Made by a program: the position numbers and the translations under genes
Shown here: positions 8,202 through 16,204 of the stretch, piece by piece
Layout: each line of letters starts with the position of its first letter
Position numbering within the stretch: the first letter of the stretch is position 1
The notes under the pieces: model-generated
The model's input: only the letters and a program-made list of their open reading frames with translations
What the model was told of the DNA's origin: nothing
Databases searched by the model: none
Assembly (NCBI GenBank): GCA_040390855.1
Contig: JAZJXO010000019.1
Coordinates: 1-64,000, forward strand
Direction: 5' to 3'
Length of the DNA stretch: 64,000 nt
From: Parvibaculum sp040390855
GTDB taxonomy: Bacteria; Pseudomonadota; Alphaproteobacteria; Parvibaculales; Parvibaculaceae

Positions 8202-8981
8202 TTAAACTTCAATTATGAATTCCGGATCAAATTCTTCATTGAGTCCATATTGTTGATATCCGTAGGGGTTGCTAACGACACGTGTCTTGCCAATCATGTA
8301 GTCGACGCTGTCATGGATATGTCCGTGAACCCAGCAATTGACGCCATGAGCCTCGATGAATGCTTCGAGATCCGATGCAAAGCCGGCTGCAGTTATGTTG
8401 TGCGAGTTGTGTGATTTTATGCTTCTGCGTGACGGTGCTGTATGCGTCGCTATAATCGTGGGGCCGGAAATTTTTTTATCGAGTTCGTCGGAAAGCCAGC
8501 TAAGGCAGTTTCTGTGAGCTGCTAACAGATAATCAGTATCGATTCTGCAAGTGCTGTCATCACGAAGGACGCGACGAATTTCTTGATAGTCAGATAACAA
8601 CGAAGGCATGTCCGACATGGCTTGCATTCGAAGTTCGGGATTCAAGTTGAAATCTGTCCAGAGCGTGGTGCCTAGAATTCGAGTTCCGGCAATTTCGGTC
8701 GTCCCACATTCAAGGAATTGAACACGCTCGTCTGATTGCAGACGAAGTGCCTCGATTACTTGTTCAATCACGTAGCCATAGAACTCGTGATTTCCAGCTA
8801 ACGACACTGTCGGAGCATCAATGGCATCAGATATTTCCCGCGCACGACGCAGAGCCGTTGGAAAAGCAGAAATATCGCCAGCAAGAATGGCCCCATCAAC
8901 GGTGCCTCTCAAATGCGATGGAGTTTGGAAGCGTGAGCCAAATTCGTAGTGAAGGTCACTATAAACTAGAAAGCGCGCCAT
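8202..8981 (-). CDS. Calcineurin-like metallophosphoesterase, paralogue 2 (259 aa)
   Basis: This protein has the same length and motif set as the gene at 1007-1786: SDLHYE (Asp8, His10), AGDIS, AGNHEFY, THTAPS and VHGHIHD. The two align without large gaps; the last stretch (TRVVSNPYGY against TRIIANPYGY) is especially similar. It starts at an ATG seven bases after GGAG. It is transcribed toward tniQ, in the same orientation as its paralogue. A 29-bp part of this gene (8587-8615) recurs at 45995-46023 with one mismatch, so a third relative once lay elsewhere on this chromosome. The substrate is unknown. Confidence 0.85.
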   Translation of the reverse strand: MARFLVYSDLHYEFGSRFQTPSHLRGTVDGAILAGDISAFPTALRRAREISDAIDAPTVSLAGNHEFYGYVIEQVIEALRLQSDERVQFLECGTTEIAGTRILGTTLWTDFNLNPELRMQAMSDMPSLLSDYQEIRRVLRDDSTCRIDTDYLLAAHRNCLSWLSDELDKKISGPTIIATHTAPSRRSIKSHNSHNITAAGFASDLEAFIEAHGVNCWVHGHIHDSVDYMIGKTRVVSNPYGYQQYGLNEEFDPEFIIEV

Positions 8982-9121
8982 GATTTTGCTCCGGCAATGA
9001 CTTCACCATCAGACATCAATTCAGGATTCAAATTTAATGTCGCTCATTTGGTTGAAGAGAAAATTTGGCGAGGGCAATAGTGTGTATGTCAGCGAGTTGT
9101 TGTTTCCTTTCCGATGGTCCA

Positions 9122-9460
9122 TCAACTTGCTTCGTCGTCGAACTGGTCGCTCGGGAATCCAAGTCTGTAGAATCTGGACCATGTGCGAGCCCAACCGAGC
9201 GTGGGAGCAATGGCCCAAAGTTCCGTGGTGGTAATGTCCGTTGTACCAAGGCGAGGATGATTATGCGCGATGCCCGAGAGAACAGGGCAAGTGCGTAGGT
9301 TGATTTTGTAGTCATCAATAAGCGGCGCGCCACCAATTTCAAGGGAGGTGGGAAACTGCTTATTCGCAAACCTTCGTAAGTCAGCGAGCAACGCTTCCGT
9401 TTTTTCGATTTCCCTTTCAATGTTCCGGTGAGGGCCGTTGCGGTCAATCCAGATGGTCAT
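9122..9460 (-). CDS. Small conserved cargo protein, DUF6634-like (112 aa)
   Basis: The N-terminus is a short helical segment (MTIWIDRNG, then a Glu-rich helix). It is followed by a pattern I associate with the alphaproteobacterial DUF6634 proteins: GAPLIDDYKI, then TCPVLSGIAHNHPRLG, then a C-terminal GWARTWSRFYRLG. There is no signal peptide and no membrane segment. Function is unknown. It lies upstream of phosphoesterase paralogue 2 on the same strand, about 140 bp away, so the two could share a transcript. The family assignment is from memory of the motif; that it is a real gene is more certain than its name. Confidence 0.6.
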   Translation of the reverse strand: MTIWIDRNGPHRNIEREIEKTEALLADLRRFANKQFPTSLEIGGAPLIDDYKINLRTCPVLSGIAHNHPRLGTTDITTTELWAIAPTLGWARTWSRFYRLGFPSDQFDDEAS

Positions 9461-9908
9461 GAACTGCTCCAGTTTGATTAGTAGGTATAGCGGTTATTCC
9501 TCTTTTGGAGGTTCGTTGATGAGCGTGGTCGTCAAAGCTGCCTGTTTTCAGTTTTCATCAACGTGATCGATATGCTTTGAATTCCGGGCAACAAAAAACC
9601 CACCTAACGGCGGGCTATGAGCGCACGACAGTTAGTTTGAATTAGCGAAGGCGATAATCCTTCGAACTGAATCGAATAGGGCGGGTCATTTGCGTGAGTA
9701 ACATAAAGCTTGAGCTGCCTCCTTCGTTTGGTATGCGCACGTTCTGAATAATTCCAACACGAGACATTGGAACAATACAAGAACATTTCCATGCGGCCGA
9801 AAATGAATCAAGTAGCAAATTGGATTTGATGATTGGTGCGCGCGATCTCGACAGGACGCTGTGCAGAGCTCGATTTGTGGTTTTGATTGCCGGTGTGCGA
9901 AATCGCGC
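9461..9908. other. Gene-free stretch near the right end
   Basis: Apart from the terminator at 9592-9614, nothing convincing is present. Leftward frames at 9604-9792 and 9642-9917 have no ribosome-binding site and no recognisable sequence. The presence of a terminator hints that a short untranslated or unrecognised transcript could be made here. Confidence 0.4.
9592..9614 (-). terminator. Rho-independent terminator on the minus strand
   Basis: Read on the minus strand this is CCCGCC-gtta-GGTGGG followed by a run of six T and GTT. The stem is six pairs with one G-U. It ends a leftward transcript coming from the right end of the element, although no convincing gene lies immediately upstream of it (9620-9908). 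Confidence 0.6.
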
Positions 9909-9979
9909 AATTCGCATCTTATGGGGCTACATTTCGCACTTATTCGCAGCTTATGTGGATCTTTAGTGGCAACTTATGA
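9909..9979 (+). repeat. Degenerate TnsB-type sites in the opposite orientation
   Basis: Imperfect copies of the end-site motif in plus orientation occur at 9909-9925 (AATTCGCATCTTATGGG), about 9930-9942, 9941-9958 (TATTCGCAGCTTATGTGG) and 9966-9979. They face the right-end array (10077-10246), as a left end would. They may be a relic of a second element end or a regulatory cluster for TnsB. Confidence 0.5.
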
Positions 9980-10076
9980 TGACCGCATTGTTGCTAAGTG
10001 ATTGATGTTAGTCAGTCGTAATTCTCACTTTATGCGCAGCATGACATCACCGTGTGATTGCGATGATGTGATGATA

Positions 10077-10246
10077 CCCATAAGTTGCGAATTTCGCATG
10101 GAGCCGACGATTGTTCGCATAAGATGCGAATAACTCGAAAAATCGCCCCATAAGATGCGAATAGCCTCCAAAAAGCGCCCATAAATTGCGAATTGGGCAA
10201 CGGAAAACGCCCCATAAATTGCGAATTGCGTGTCTTTTACGCTAAC
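10077..10246 (-). repeat. Right transposon end with five TnsB-type sites
   Basis: The sites, with plus-strand core CCCATAARWTGCGAATT, begin at 10077, 10116, 10147, 10178 and 10211, a spacing of 39, 31, 31 and 33 bp (about three helical turns). The outermost is continuous with the terminal inverted repeat 10211-10246, which ends in TGTCTTTTACGCTAAC. Regularly repeated transposase sites at an end are the hallmark of Tn7-like elements. Confidence 0.82.
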
Positions 10247-10705
10247 TCCCGGGCGCCAAAATCATTTGGATTTGGATGATGTGATGGTCCGTCATAACGG
10301 ATGTGTGCATTGATGCGCTTCTGGCCGACTATGTTTGATGCGTTCAAGGCCGCGATCAAAACCCAGAAATCTATTGAGGCAAGTAACTCTGTTGCCGTGG
10401 TGATCTCAACTTCAGTCGGATTTGCTCATACAGAGCTGTTGGCTCTGAGTCCCGCCAACTATCATCCATATTTGAAAGTCAGTAGGCGAATGCAGCCTTC
10501 TAAATGTCCGCAAGTAGATATTTTTAATGAGCCGTTTGATCGCAACTTTTTTCAAAAGTAAGAGTCATTAGAATCGATGAAGTAAATTATTGTGTTTCTC
10601 GGACAGGTTTCAATCTGTGCCCTCACTGATCTGGTATCCGCCCCGTCCAATTTGTAGTTAGATAGTGCCCAGTCGCCTCAGGCAATCATCCTTCAGCAGA
10701 ATGCC
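10247..10705 (+). other. Flank between transposon end and glycan cluster
   Basis: This is chromosome outside the element. A frame of 86 codons (10301-10561) is open but resembles nothing I know and lacks a good ribosome-binding site, so I do not call it. A CCAAA-atca-TTTGG dyad lies at about 10257-10270. The promoter of the downstream glycan operon is probably in the last 150 bp, but no clear boxes are seen. Confidence 0.4.
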
Positions 10706-13700
10706 ATGCCTTATTCAGAGACCACATATTTGTCGGCAGGTGCAGACACAGGGGCTGTTGACACCAACAAAATCATCCATGGATTGTGGATTGGCACATG
10801 CTTGTCCCTGATGGAACTGTTAACGCTTCACTCATTCACACGATTTGGCCATCAGGTTCATCTTTGGATCTATGATGATCTGGAAACGCCGGTACCGCGT
10901 GGCGTGTCATTGCGCGATGCGAATGAAATTATCCCGTACGAACGTGCGTTTATAAAGTCCGGTCATGACGTCGAGGTAGGACTTGGGAAAAACAGTTACG
11001 CGCCCTTCTCCGACCTGTTCCGCTACAAATTGCTCTATGAGCATGGCGGCATTTGGGTTGACATGGATGTCTCATGTCACCGTCGATTTGACTTTCCGGA
11101 AGACTATGTATTTCGCGCGCACCCGATTGGCATGATCGGGAATGTTATGAAGGTGCCGGCCAGAAGCGAGCTGATGCGCGCGACATATGAAGAGGTTGAC
11201 GCCATTGCCAATGCGGACGTCGCATGGCTAACACCCAATCGGATTTTGAACAAGCACGTGAACCGGTTGGGACTGACTCCTTTCATTCGTTCGGACATTT
11301 CAAATGTCGACCGCTGGATGGAAGGCGTTCGGCCCTTTGTCGAAGGCCCGACCCCCATACCTGATGAGTGGTACTGCATTCACTGGATGAATGAAGCCTG
11401 GAAAACCATGCAGGCAGAAAGCGGGTCGATTGGTGGCAGACGTGTCGTTGACTATACGCCGAACAAGGAGGACCCGTTTATCGGCGGTACGTTGCGCGAA
11501 CTTTATCGGTTTTATGGCCTGATCGATCCACGCCGGACAGAAGGGCCGACGAGTCCCGCAACTGATCATTTGCCATCAAGCGGTGAATTTTCACAGAGCT
11601 TCAACTGGTATAGTCAACCACTGCCGTTTCAGGCGATTACGCGCGACCTCGCACGAAATACTAGACGCCCCCTTGCTGAAACAGTCAGTGCTCTTGTCTT
11701 GCGCAAACGCTCGTCACAGATGATCTATTCGATGGATCATGTGCCTGACGAGTTCACACCGGCGCAATCTGGCAACTGCCAGATAAGTTTTCGGCAGGAT
11801 ACTGATCCGCAAAAATTTTTACGACAGGCCGCCTTGGAATTGCTCAGCGGCACATCAAAACTCACATACACATATGACCTGACCTCCCATGAGCTAAGAC
11901 GATTGCAGAGACTTGGTTTGACCACCGTCCCTGTCGTTGAGTCAGCCATGCCCGCATGGCAAGAACTGGCGACGATCTTCAATGAACCCAACATCCCCTT
12001 CGTCGTAGCGGGTGCTGATGCCATTGCTCAGGAGCTTTTGGGTGGAGGGTGCACCAAACCCGTCATCACGCTTCGACATGAAGTGCCTCAGAAGTTCACG
12101 CCCGATATTCTCGCAAGGGAACGTGGCAGCATTCGTCGTCGCTATGGCATTGATGATGAGACCGTGCTCGTCGGGATGATTGGTGCGTTCAGCTCGCAAA
12201 TGGCCTATACGCGCGCTATTCGTGTTCTTATCACCTTGCAGAAAAGATGTCGCGCCAGACTCATGATTGTCGGCAAGTGGGAAAGCGAAGACGGCAAGGG
12301 ACGGCGCGCTTATGAAGCGGCTATGCGGCAAGCTATTGAGGCGGGAGTGGTTGCTGATGTTATTGTGATCAGCAATGACAAAAATCATCAGCCCTATCTG
12401 GGCGCCTTTGATGTGCTTCTCAATACCAGTGTCTATGAAGGTTTGAACCTCGTCCTTTCAGATGCCGTTCTGGTCGGCTGCCCGGTGGTGGCAGCCGATG
12501 TGGGCGGTAATCGAGAAATCCTTTCGTCGCCGGATATACTGGTTGAAGCTTCTGCGGAGCCCGACATTTATGTTGACGCTATTGCCCATGTCCTTAATCG
12601 CCGTGAACGCATTCTCCCTGCTACGCCTGTCGAGCCTGATTTGATTCCGAAAATTAGCGCGCTGCTCTTGCGCTATGGCGCAAATGGCCTGTCTCAGATG
12701 CTTACTCCACCGAGCGGTACGCTCTTTCTCACAGCCAATCTGCATATTGGTGGCCCGGCGCGGTCGCTCGTCAATCTGCTGACACGGCTCTCGTCGGATG
12801 CGAAGAACCTGCTCTGCGTCATGGGGGGGATTTCCGTCCCGTCATTTCAGAAAGCCATTGAGCGTGCACAGGTACCACTTTTGTCAACGGGGGGCATTGC
12901 CGAGCTATCTGATCGCGTTGAACAGGTCCTGATCTGGATCGAGCAATATAATGTTAGAACGATTTGTTTCTGGAGCGTGCCGCCGGAAACAAAATTACTG
13001 CTTACGAAGATCCTCTCGGCACGGAATATCAAGATTGTCGATGTCAGTCCGGGGCCAATGCTGTTTGATGAATTGGATGCCTCGATCGAATTCCAGCGGC
13101 GCATCAGCCTGACGACGCGCCAATACATTGAGCGGCTCGATCAATTTGTTTCGCTCTATCAGGAAGGGATGCCTGAACGTGTCATTGGTGTAAATGCCCG
13201 TGCCAGCGCTGTCATTCCATTAGGCGTGGCGCTACCGCCCCGCTTCGTGCCACTACCTGCGCCCGAAGCTATGCCTCCCGTTACCTTCGATCCGCGATTT
13301 GCCATAGGAACCTGCTGCCGTGTCGTGCCCGATAAGAAGATCGATTTTCTCTTCGACATGATGAAAAGGCTTGTCCGGCTTTGCCCTCCAGCCACCCTCA
13401 CCATTGTCGGTGGGCCAGATCGGCAAAGCATGGATTACTGGGAGGGCCTTCTGCATCGTGTGCGGGATGAACATCTTGATTTTGTTCACTTTGTCGGACG
13501 ACGTGATGACGTCAATCCGTTTCTGAGCAAATTCAAGGTCTTTGTCATGGTATCGGAACGACAGGGCTGTCCCAATGCTTCGCTTGAAGCCATGGCGATG
13601 AGGCGACCGGTTGTTGCCAATCCCTCGGGCGGGACAGGCGAGCAGATTGTGAACGGACTCAATGGGTATCTGGTTGAAACGCCTGAGGAAATGGCATCAA

Positions 13701-13825
13701 GGGTCGCCGAACTGCTTGGAGATCCGTCCAAGGCTGAGCGCATGGGACAAGCCGGATACAAAATCGTAACCGAACGTTTCGGACTCGATCGGATGGTTGA
13801 GCGCTACGAGAAATTGTTGGTGTAG
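10706..13825 (+). CDS. Three-domain glycosyltransferase (1039 aa)
   Basis: Domain 1 (about 20-270) is a sugar transferase of the DXD type, with SDLFRY (102-107) and GGIWVDMD (114-121), the nucleotide-sugar and metal site of capsular/alpha-1,4-galactosyl-type enzymes. Domain 2 (about 400-650) is a GT4-like (GT-B) transferase with the C-terminal signature SVYEGLNLVLSDAV. Domain 3 (about 690-1039) is another GT-B unit with VSERQGCPNASLEAMA. No signal peptide or membrane span is seen, so it is cytosolic. It probably builds several linkages of one surface glycan. It heads a co-directional cluster with sulfotransferases. Start at 10706 is tentative, as the ribosome site is weak. Confidence 0.82.
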   Translation: MPYSETTYLSAGADTGAVDTNKIIHGLWIGTCLSLMELLTLHSFTRFGHQVHLWIYDDLETPVPRGVSLRDANEIIPYERAFIKSGHDVEVGLGKNSYAPFSDLFRYKLLYEHGGIWVDMDVSCHRRFDFPEDYVFRAHPIGMIGNVMKVPARSELMRATYEEVDAIANADVAWLTPNRILNKHVNRLGLTPFIRSDISNVDRWMEGVRPFVEGPTPIPDEWYCIHWMNEAWKTMQAESGSIGGRRVVDYTPNKEDPFIGGTLRELYRFYGLIDPRRTEGPTSPATDHLPSSGEFSQSFNWYSQPLPFQAITRDLARNTRRPLAETVSALVLRKRSSQMIYSMDHVPDEFTPAQSGNCQISFRQDTDPQKFLRQAALELLSGTSKLTYTYDLTSHELRRLQRLGLTTVPVVESAMPAWQELATIFNEPNIPFVVAGADAIAQELLGGGCTKPVITLRHEVPQKFTPDILARERGSIRRRYGIDDETVLVGMIGAFSSQMAYTRAIRVLITLQKRCRARLMIVGKWESEDGKGRRAYEAAMRQAIEAGVVADVIVISNDKNHQPYLGAFDVLLNTSVYEGLNLVLSDAVLVGCPVVAADVGGNREILSSPDILVEASAEPDIYVDAIAHVLNRRERILPATPVEPDLIPKISALLLRYGANGLSQMLTPPSGTLFLTANLHIGGPARSLVNLLTRLSSDAKNLLCVMGGISVPSFQKAIERAQVPLLSTGGIAELSDRVEQVLIWIEQYNVRTICFWSVPPETKLLLTKILSARNIKIVDVSPGPMLFDELDASIEFQRRISLTTRQYIERLDQFVSLYQEGMPERVIGVNARASAVIPLGVALPPRFVPLPAPEAMPPVTFDPRFAIGTCCRVVPDKKIDFLFDMMKRLVRLCPPATLTIVGGPDRQSMDYWEGLLHRVRDEHLDFVHFVGRRDDVNPFLSKFKVFVMVSERQGCPNASLEAMAMRRPVVANPSGGTGEQIVNGLNGYLVETPEEMASRVAELLGDPSKAERMGQAGYKIVTERFGLDRMVERYEKLLV

Positions 13826-13883
13826 CAAGTCATCGACTTACCTCCAGAACAGGTATACGTTCAATCAACCATGGGGGCTTGGG

Positions 13884-15173
13884 ATGGTACGTATCGTTGT
13901 TAAGCTTGGTCGCGACCGCGACAGATGCGGTATACTGACGATCGAAGATGAAATTGGCACAAATCTGCTTGGGCCTTTTCCCGTTGCCGCTCGCTCCAGC
14001 GATGCTCTCTCCGCCCGCCATCACAACAAGTCTCGCGACCCGGAATTCCGCTATGGCGACACGCCAGTCGGCCAGTATCGCCTGACGCAAACCATACCCT
14101 CGCCTGATCACACCCGCTTTGGCCCTGGCATGATTGTGCTGGAACCCGCATCGGGATCGGCTGCGCTTGCCGAGGCCAATGGCCGTGCACGGTTTTTCAT
14201 CCAGGGCGGGCGATCAGGGCCGGATGGTTTGTTGCGCTCGACGGGCGGCGCACTCAGATTATCTGACGCTCATTTGCAAACTGTGATTGGGTTTCTCGGA
14301 CAAGCGAACGGGAAGGTGGCCTGTGTCATCAGTGAAGTTGAGGGCCTGAGTGGAGAGGCCGTTTACCTCGACCCTTCCTGTAACGAAGAAGACCCGCCCC
14401 TCCTTAACGGGCTCGAAGTGACGACGAACTATATCCCTGGCGTGGTTTCTCGCCGCGATGTGCTGCGTACAAGCACGATGGGGGCGGTCGGCCTCATGGC
14501 GCTCAATCTCTCCGTCTCCTTCGTCTCGATGAATGCGCTGTTTCCCTCAAGGGCCTATGCCGAGACGGCCTATGGCGAGCCGGAACAACCGTCGCAGCCA
14601 CAGCCGCTGAGCCCGGAAGATCAAAGCGAGTTGAAAGATGCGCCTAATAACGGTGGCGGGACGCTTGAGCCCTTCTCGCCAAACGTACCGGCACAGACAC
14701 TGGAGCCGGCCGGTCCCTCTGGCGCGGCACCCGCCAATGGCGCGTTTCAGCAACTCGACAACATGACGAATGGTAACACAACGCTCGATCAGGGCTTTGA
14801 CAATGGTCAGGGCGGACCAACCGTGACCGTCCAACCTTCAACGACAACCATTCCAAGCGCCTCACCTGTCGAACCGTCATTGCCACCCGAGCAGCAGCAA
14901 ATCCTCCAACAGGACCAGACCTATCAGGGATATGTCAGCCAGCAGAGCAGCGCGGAGAAGTCCGCTACAGATGCCGCAGCAAAGAGCCAGCAGATTCAAT
15001 CGCAGATAAACTCTGCGCCTGACGCGGCAACAAAATCAAAATTGCAGGTTGATCTCGTGCATTCGCGTAATCAGGAGAGTGCGGCCCAAAGTGCCGCTCG
15101 GGCGGCCAAGATGAATGCTGATGCGGAAAAGGCAAAGGTCATCAAGCGCGGCGCTCCAAAGCTCGAAAATTAG
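13884..15173 (+). CDS. L,D-transpeptidase-like protein lacking catalytic residues, Tat-like segment (429 aa)
   Basis: Residues 55-135 follow the YkuD (L,D-transpeptidase) pattern: GDTPVGQYRL, then GPGMIVLEP, then FFIQGGR, then GGALRLSD. The family's HG and GCIRL are replaced by QG (107-108) and GALRL (122-126), so catalytic His and Cys are absent. An internal twin-arginine-like sequence (SRRDVL, 189-194), a hydrophobic stretch (about 198-220) and AYA (224-226) look like an export signal placed mid-protein. The rest is Pro/Gln-rich and then an Ala/Gln/Ser-rich helical tail. The start at 13884 avoids overlap with the upstream gene. It may be an envelope-bound scaffold; function is unknown. Confidence 0.6.
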   Translation: MVRIVVKLGRDRDRCGILTIEDEIGTNLLGPFPVAARSSDALSARHHNKSRDPEFRYGDTPVGQYRLTQTIPSPDHTRFGPGMIVLEPASGSAALAEANGRARFFIQGGRSGPDGLLRSTGGALRLSDAHLQTVIGFLGQANGKVACVISEVEGLSGEAVYLDPSCNEEDPPLLNGLEVTTNYIPGVVSRRDVLRTSTMGAVGLMALNLSVSFVSMNALFPSRAYAETAYGEPEQPSQPQPLSPEDQSELKDAPNNGGGTLEPFSPNVPAQTLEPAGPSGAAPANGAFQQLDNMTNGNTTLDQGFDNGQGGPTVTVQPSTTTIPSASPVEPSLPPEQQQILQQDQTYQGYVSQQSSAEKSATDAAAKSQQIQSQINSAPDAATKSKLQVDLVHSRNQESAAQSAARAAKMNADAEKAKVIKRGAPKLEN

Positions 15174-15179
15174 GCTCAC

Positions 15180-16067
15180 ATGGCCTGGTTCAAACTCATC
15201 TCAACAGTTCTTATTTCAGGCGCATTGCTCTCGATGCCGCTTTCCCTCGCTCGCGCCGATGATGACTGTCCGGCTGGGTACCACAAGGTCGGCGAAGATG
15301 TTGAAGAAACGCCGACTGAGACGATCATTCGTTCGCGTTGCAAGCGAAATACGCCGAGCGCGCAGGATGTGGCGCGGAGTCGCTACTGCAAGGCACAAGG
15401 TCTGATTACGCAAGATCAAGCAGGGTTGCGCGCTCTTGATTTTCAGTCTGACGTTGCCGAATACGAGAAGTTTCAGGCTATTTCCGAAGATCAGAAAGCC
15501 TCGTTTGAGCATAAGGTCTTCGACGCTGTTCTCGATCAAGCGCTGGAGGCGGCCGAGCAGGGTGCTGAAGTAGCCAAGTCGCTTAATCCCTGGAGCGTCA
15601 ACAAGTCCATCAAACAACTCAAGGCAAAAGGTTTTGCCAACGAGCCGCTATTTGCAGCGATGCGCAAGGTCGCTGCGGCCACGGACAAACCCGCCCGTGT
15701 CGAGGCCTATAAAGCTTTTGTTCGCGGGTTCAAGGTGGGCCATGAAGGTGCTGATACCGCCATCGACATCCACAAGGAGCCTGAGAATGCCGAATTGCGT
15801 CTTTATCTCGGCGCACTCAAGATTGTTCAGGGAAATCCGGAGCTCGGGCTTGTGGTGACCAGCTTCGAGTTTGGCGAAAGTTTTTCCTATCTCTATTTTT
15901 TGAATAAACAGATTGCCGAGAAAAATATGCTCAGCGGTCAAAAAATGTCCAATCTGGCCAAGCTCACGGGCAACATGAAAACGCATGTTTCTACATTGAA
16001 AACCGCTCAATCTGATTGGCAGAAGGCAGGCGGTAAAGGTGAAAAACCATCCTGCGATGGTCTCTAG
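15180..16067 (+). CDS. Secreted protein of unknown function (295 aa)
   Basis: A clear Sec signal peptide (MAWFKLISTVLISGALLSMP, then SLARADD) predicts export to the periplasm. The mature N-terminus has a short region with two Cys (CPAGYHKVG and RSRCKR), a third Cys follows, and there is one near the C-terminus (SCDGL). The rest is helical and Ala/Lys/Glu-rich. It starts seven bases after the preceding gene and probably shares its transcript and process, namely the transpeptidase-like protein and the glycan enzymes. No family was recognised. Confidence 0.7.
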   Translation: MAWFKLISTVLISGALLSMPLSLARADDDCPAGYHKVGEDVEETPTETIIRSRCKRNTPSAQDVARSRYCKAQGLITQDQAGLRALDFQSDVAEYEKFQAISEDQKASFEHKVFDAVLDQALEAAEQGAEVAKSLNPWSVNKSIKQLKAKGFANEPLFAAMRKVAAATDKPARVEAYKAFVRGFKVGHEGADTAIDIHKEPENAELRLYLGALKIVQGNPELGLVVTSFEFGESFSYLYFLNKQIAEKNMLSGQKMSNLAKLTGNMKTHVSTLKTAQSDWQKAGGKGEKPSCDGL

Positions 16068-16204
16068 CTGTTTAACCCCCGCTCATTTGATTGCTAGTCA
16101 AGACAGGTTCAATCCAGTCAGGATTTTTTCAATTCGCTATCGCAACGGCATCGTTCCGCCTCTATTGTCCTTCGGTCGGTTAGTCCTATCGGGGAGCCAG
16201 TCTT

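Larger units (their letters stand above)
54..10246. mobile_element. Tn7-like transposon (TnsABC + TniQ), about 10.2 kb
   Basis: The element is defined by near-perfect inverted repeats at 55-90 and 10211-10246 and by a complete tnsA-tnsB-tnsC-tniQ operon. TnsA with a DDE TnsB implies cut-and-paste transposition as in Tn7. There is no TnsE-like gene and no Cas gene, so TniQ alone is the likely target selector. Cargo consists of two phosphoesterase paralogues and small unknown proteins. I could not find a 5-bp target duplication: the bases outside the two repeats (ggacaa on the left, tcccg on the right) do not match. The exact terminal nucleotides are therefore uncertain, because the usual TGT terminus of the superfamily is not obvious. 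Identity is confident; the boundaries are good to a few bases. Confidence 0.85.

Noticed and set aside
9642..9917. 91-codon leftward frame near the right end
   Set aside because: No ribosome site, its start lies within degenerate TnsB-type sites, and no family resemblance was found.
1..10246. A CRISPR-associated transposon
   Set aside because: No cas12k, cas5-8, cas6 or repeat-spacer array is present, and TniQ is TnsD-sized. The hairpin leader has no repeated unit like a CRISPR repeat.
10240..10262. A tRNA 3' end (CCCGGGCGCCA) as transposon target
   Set aside because: The matching acceptor strand and T-arm are not present; the upstream sequence is the transposon end itself.
10301..10561. 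86-codon gene right of the transposon
   Set aside because: Weak start, no recognisable domain and unusual composition; kept as unassigned flank.
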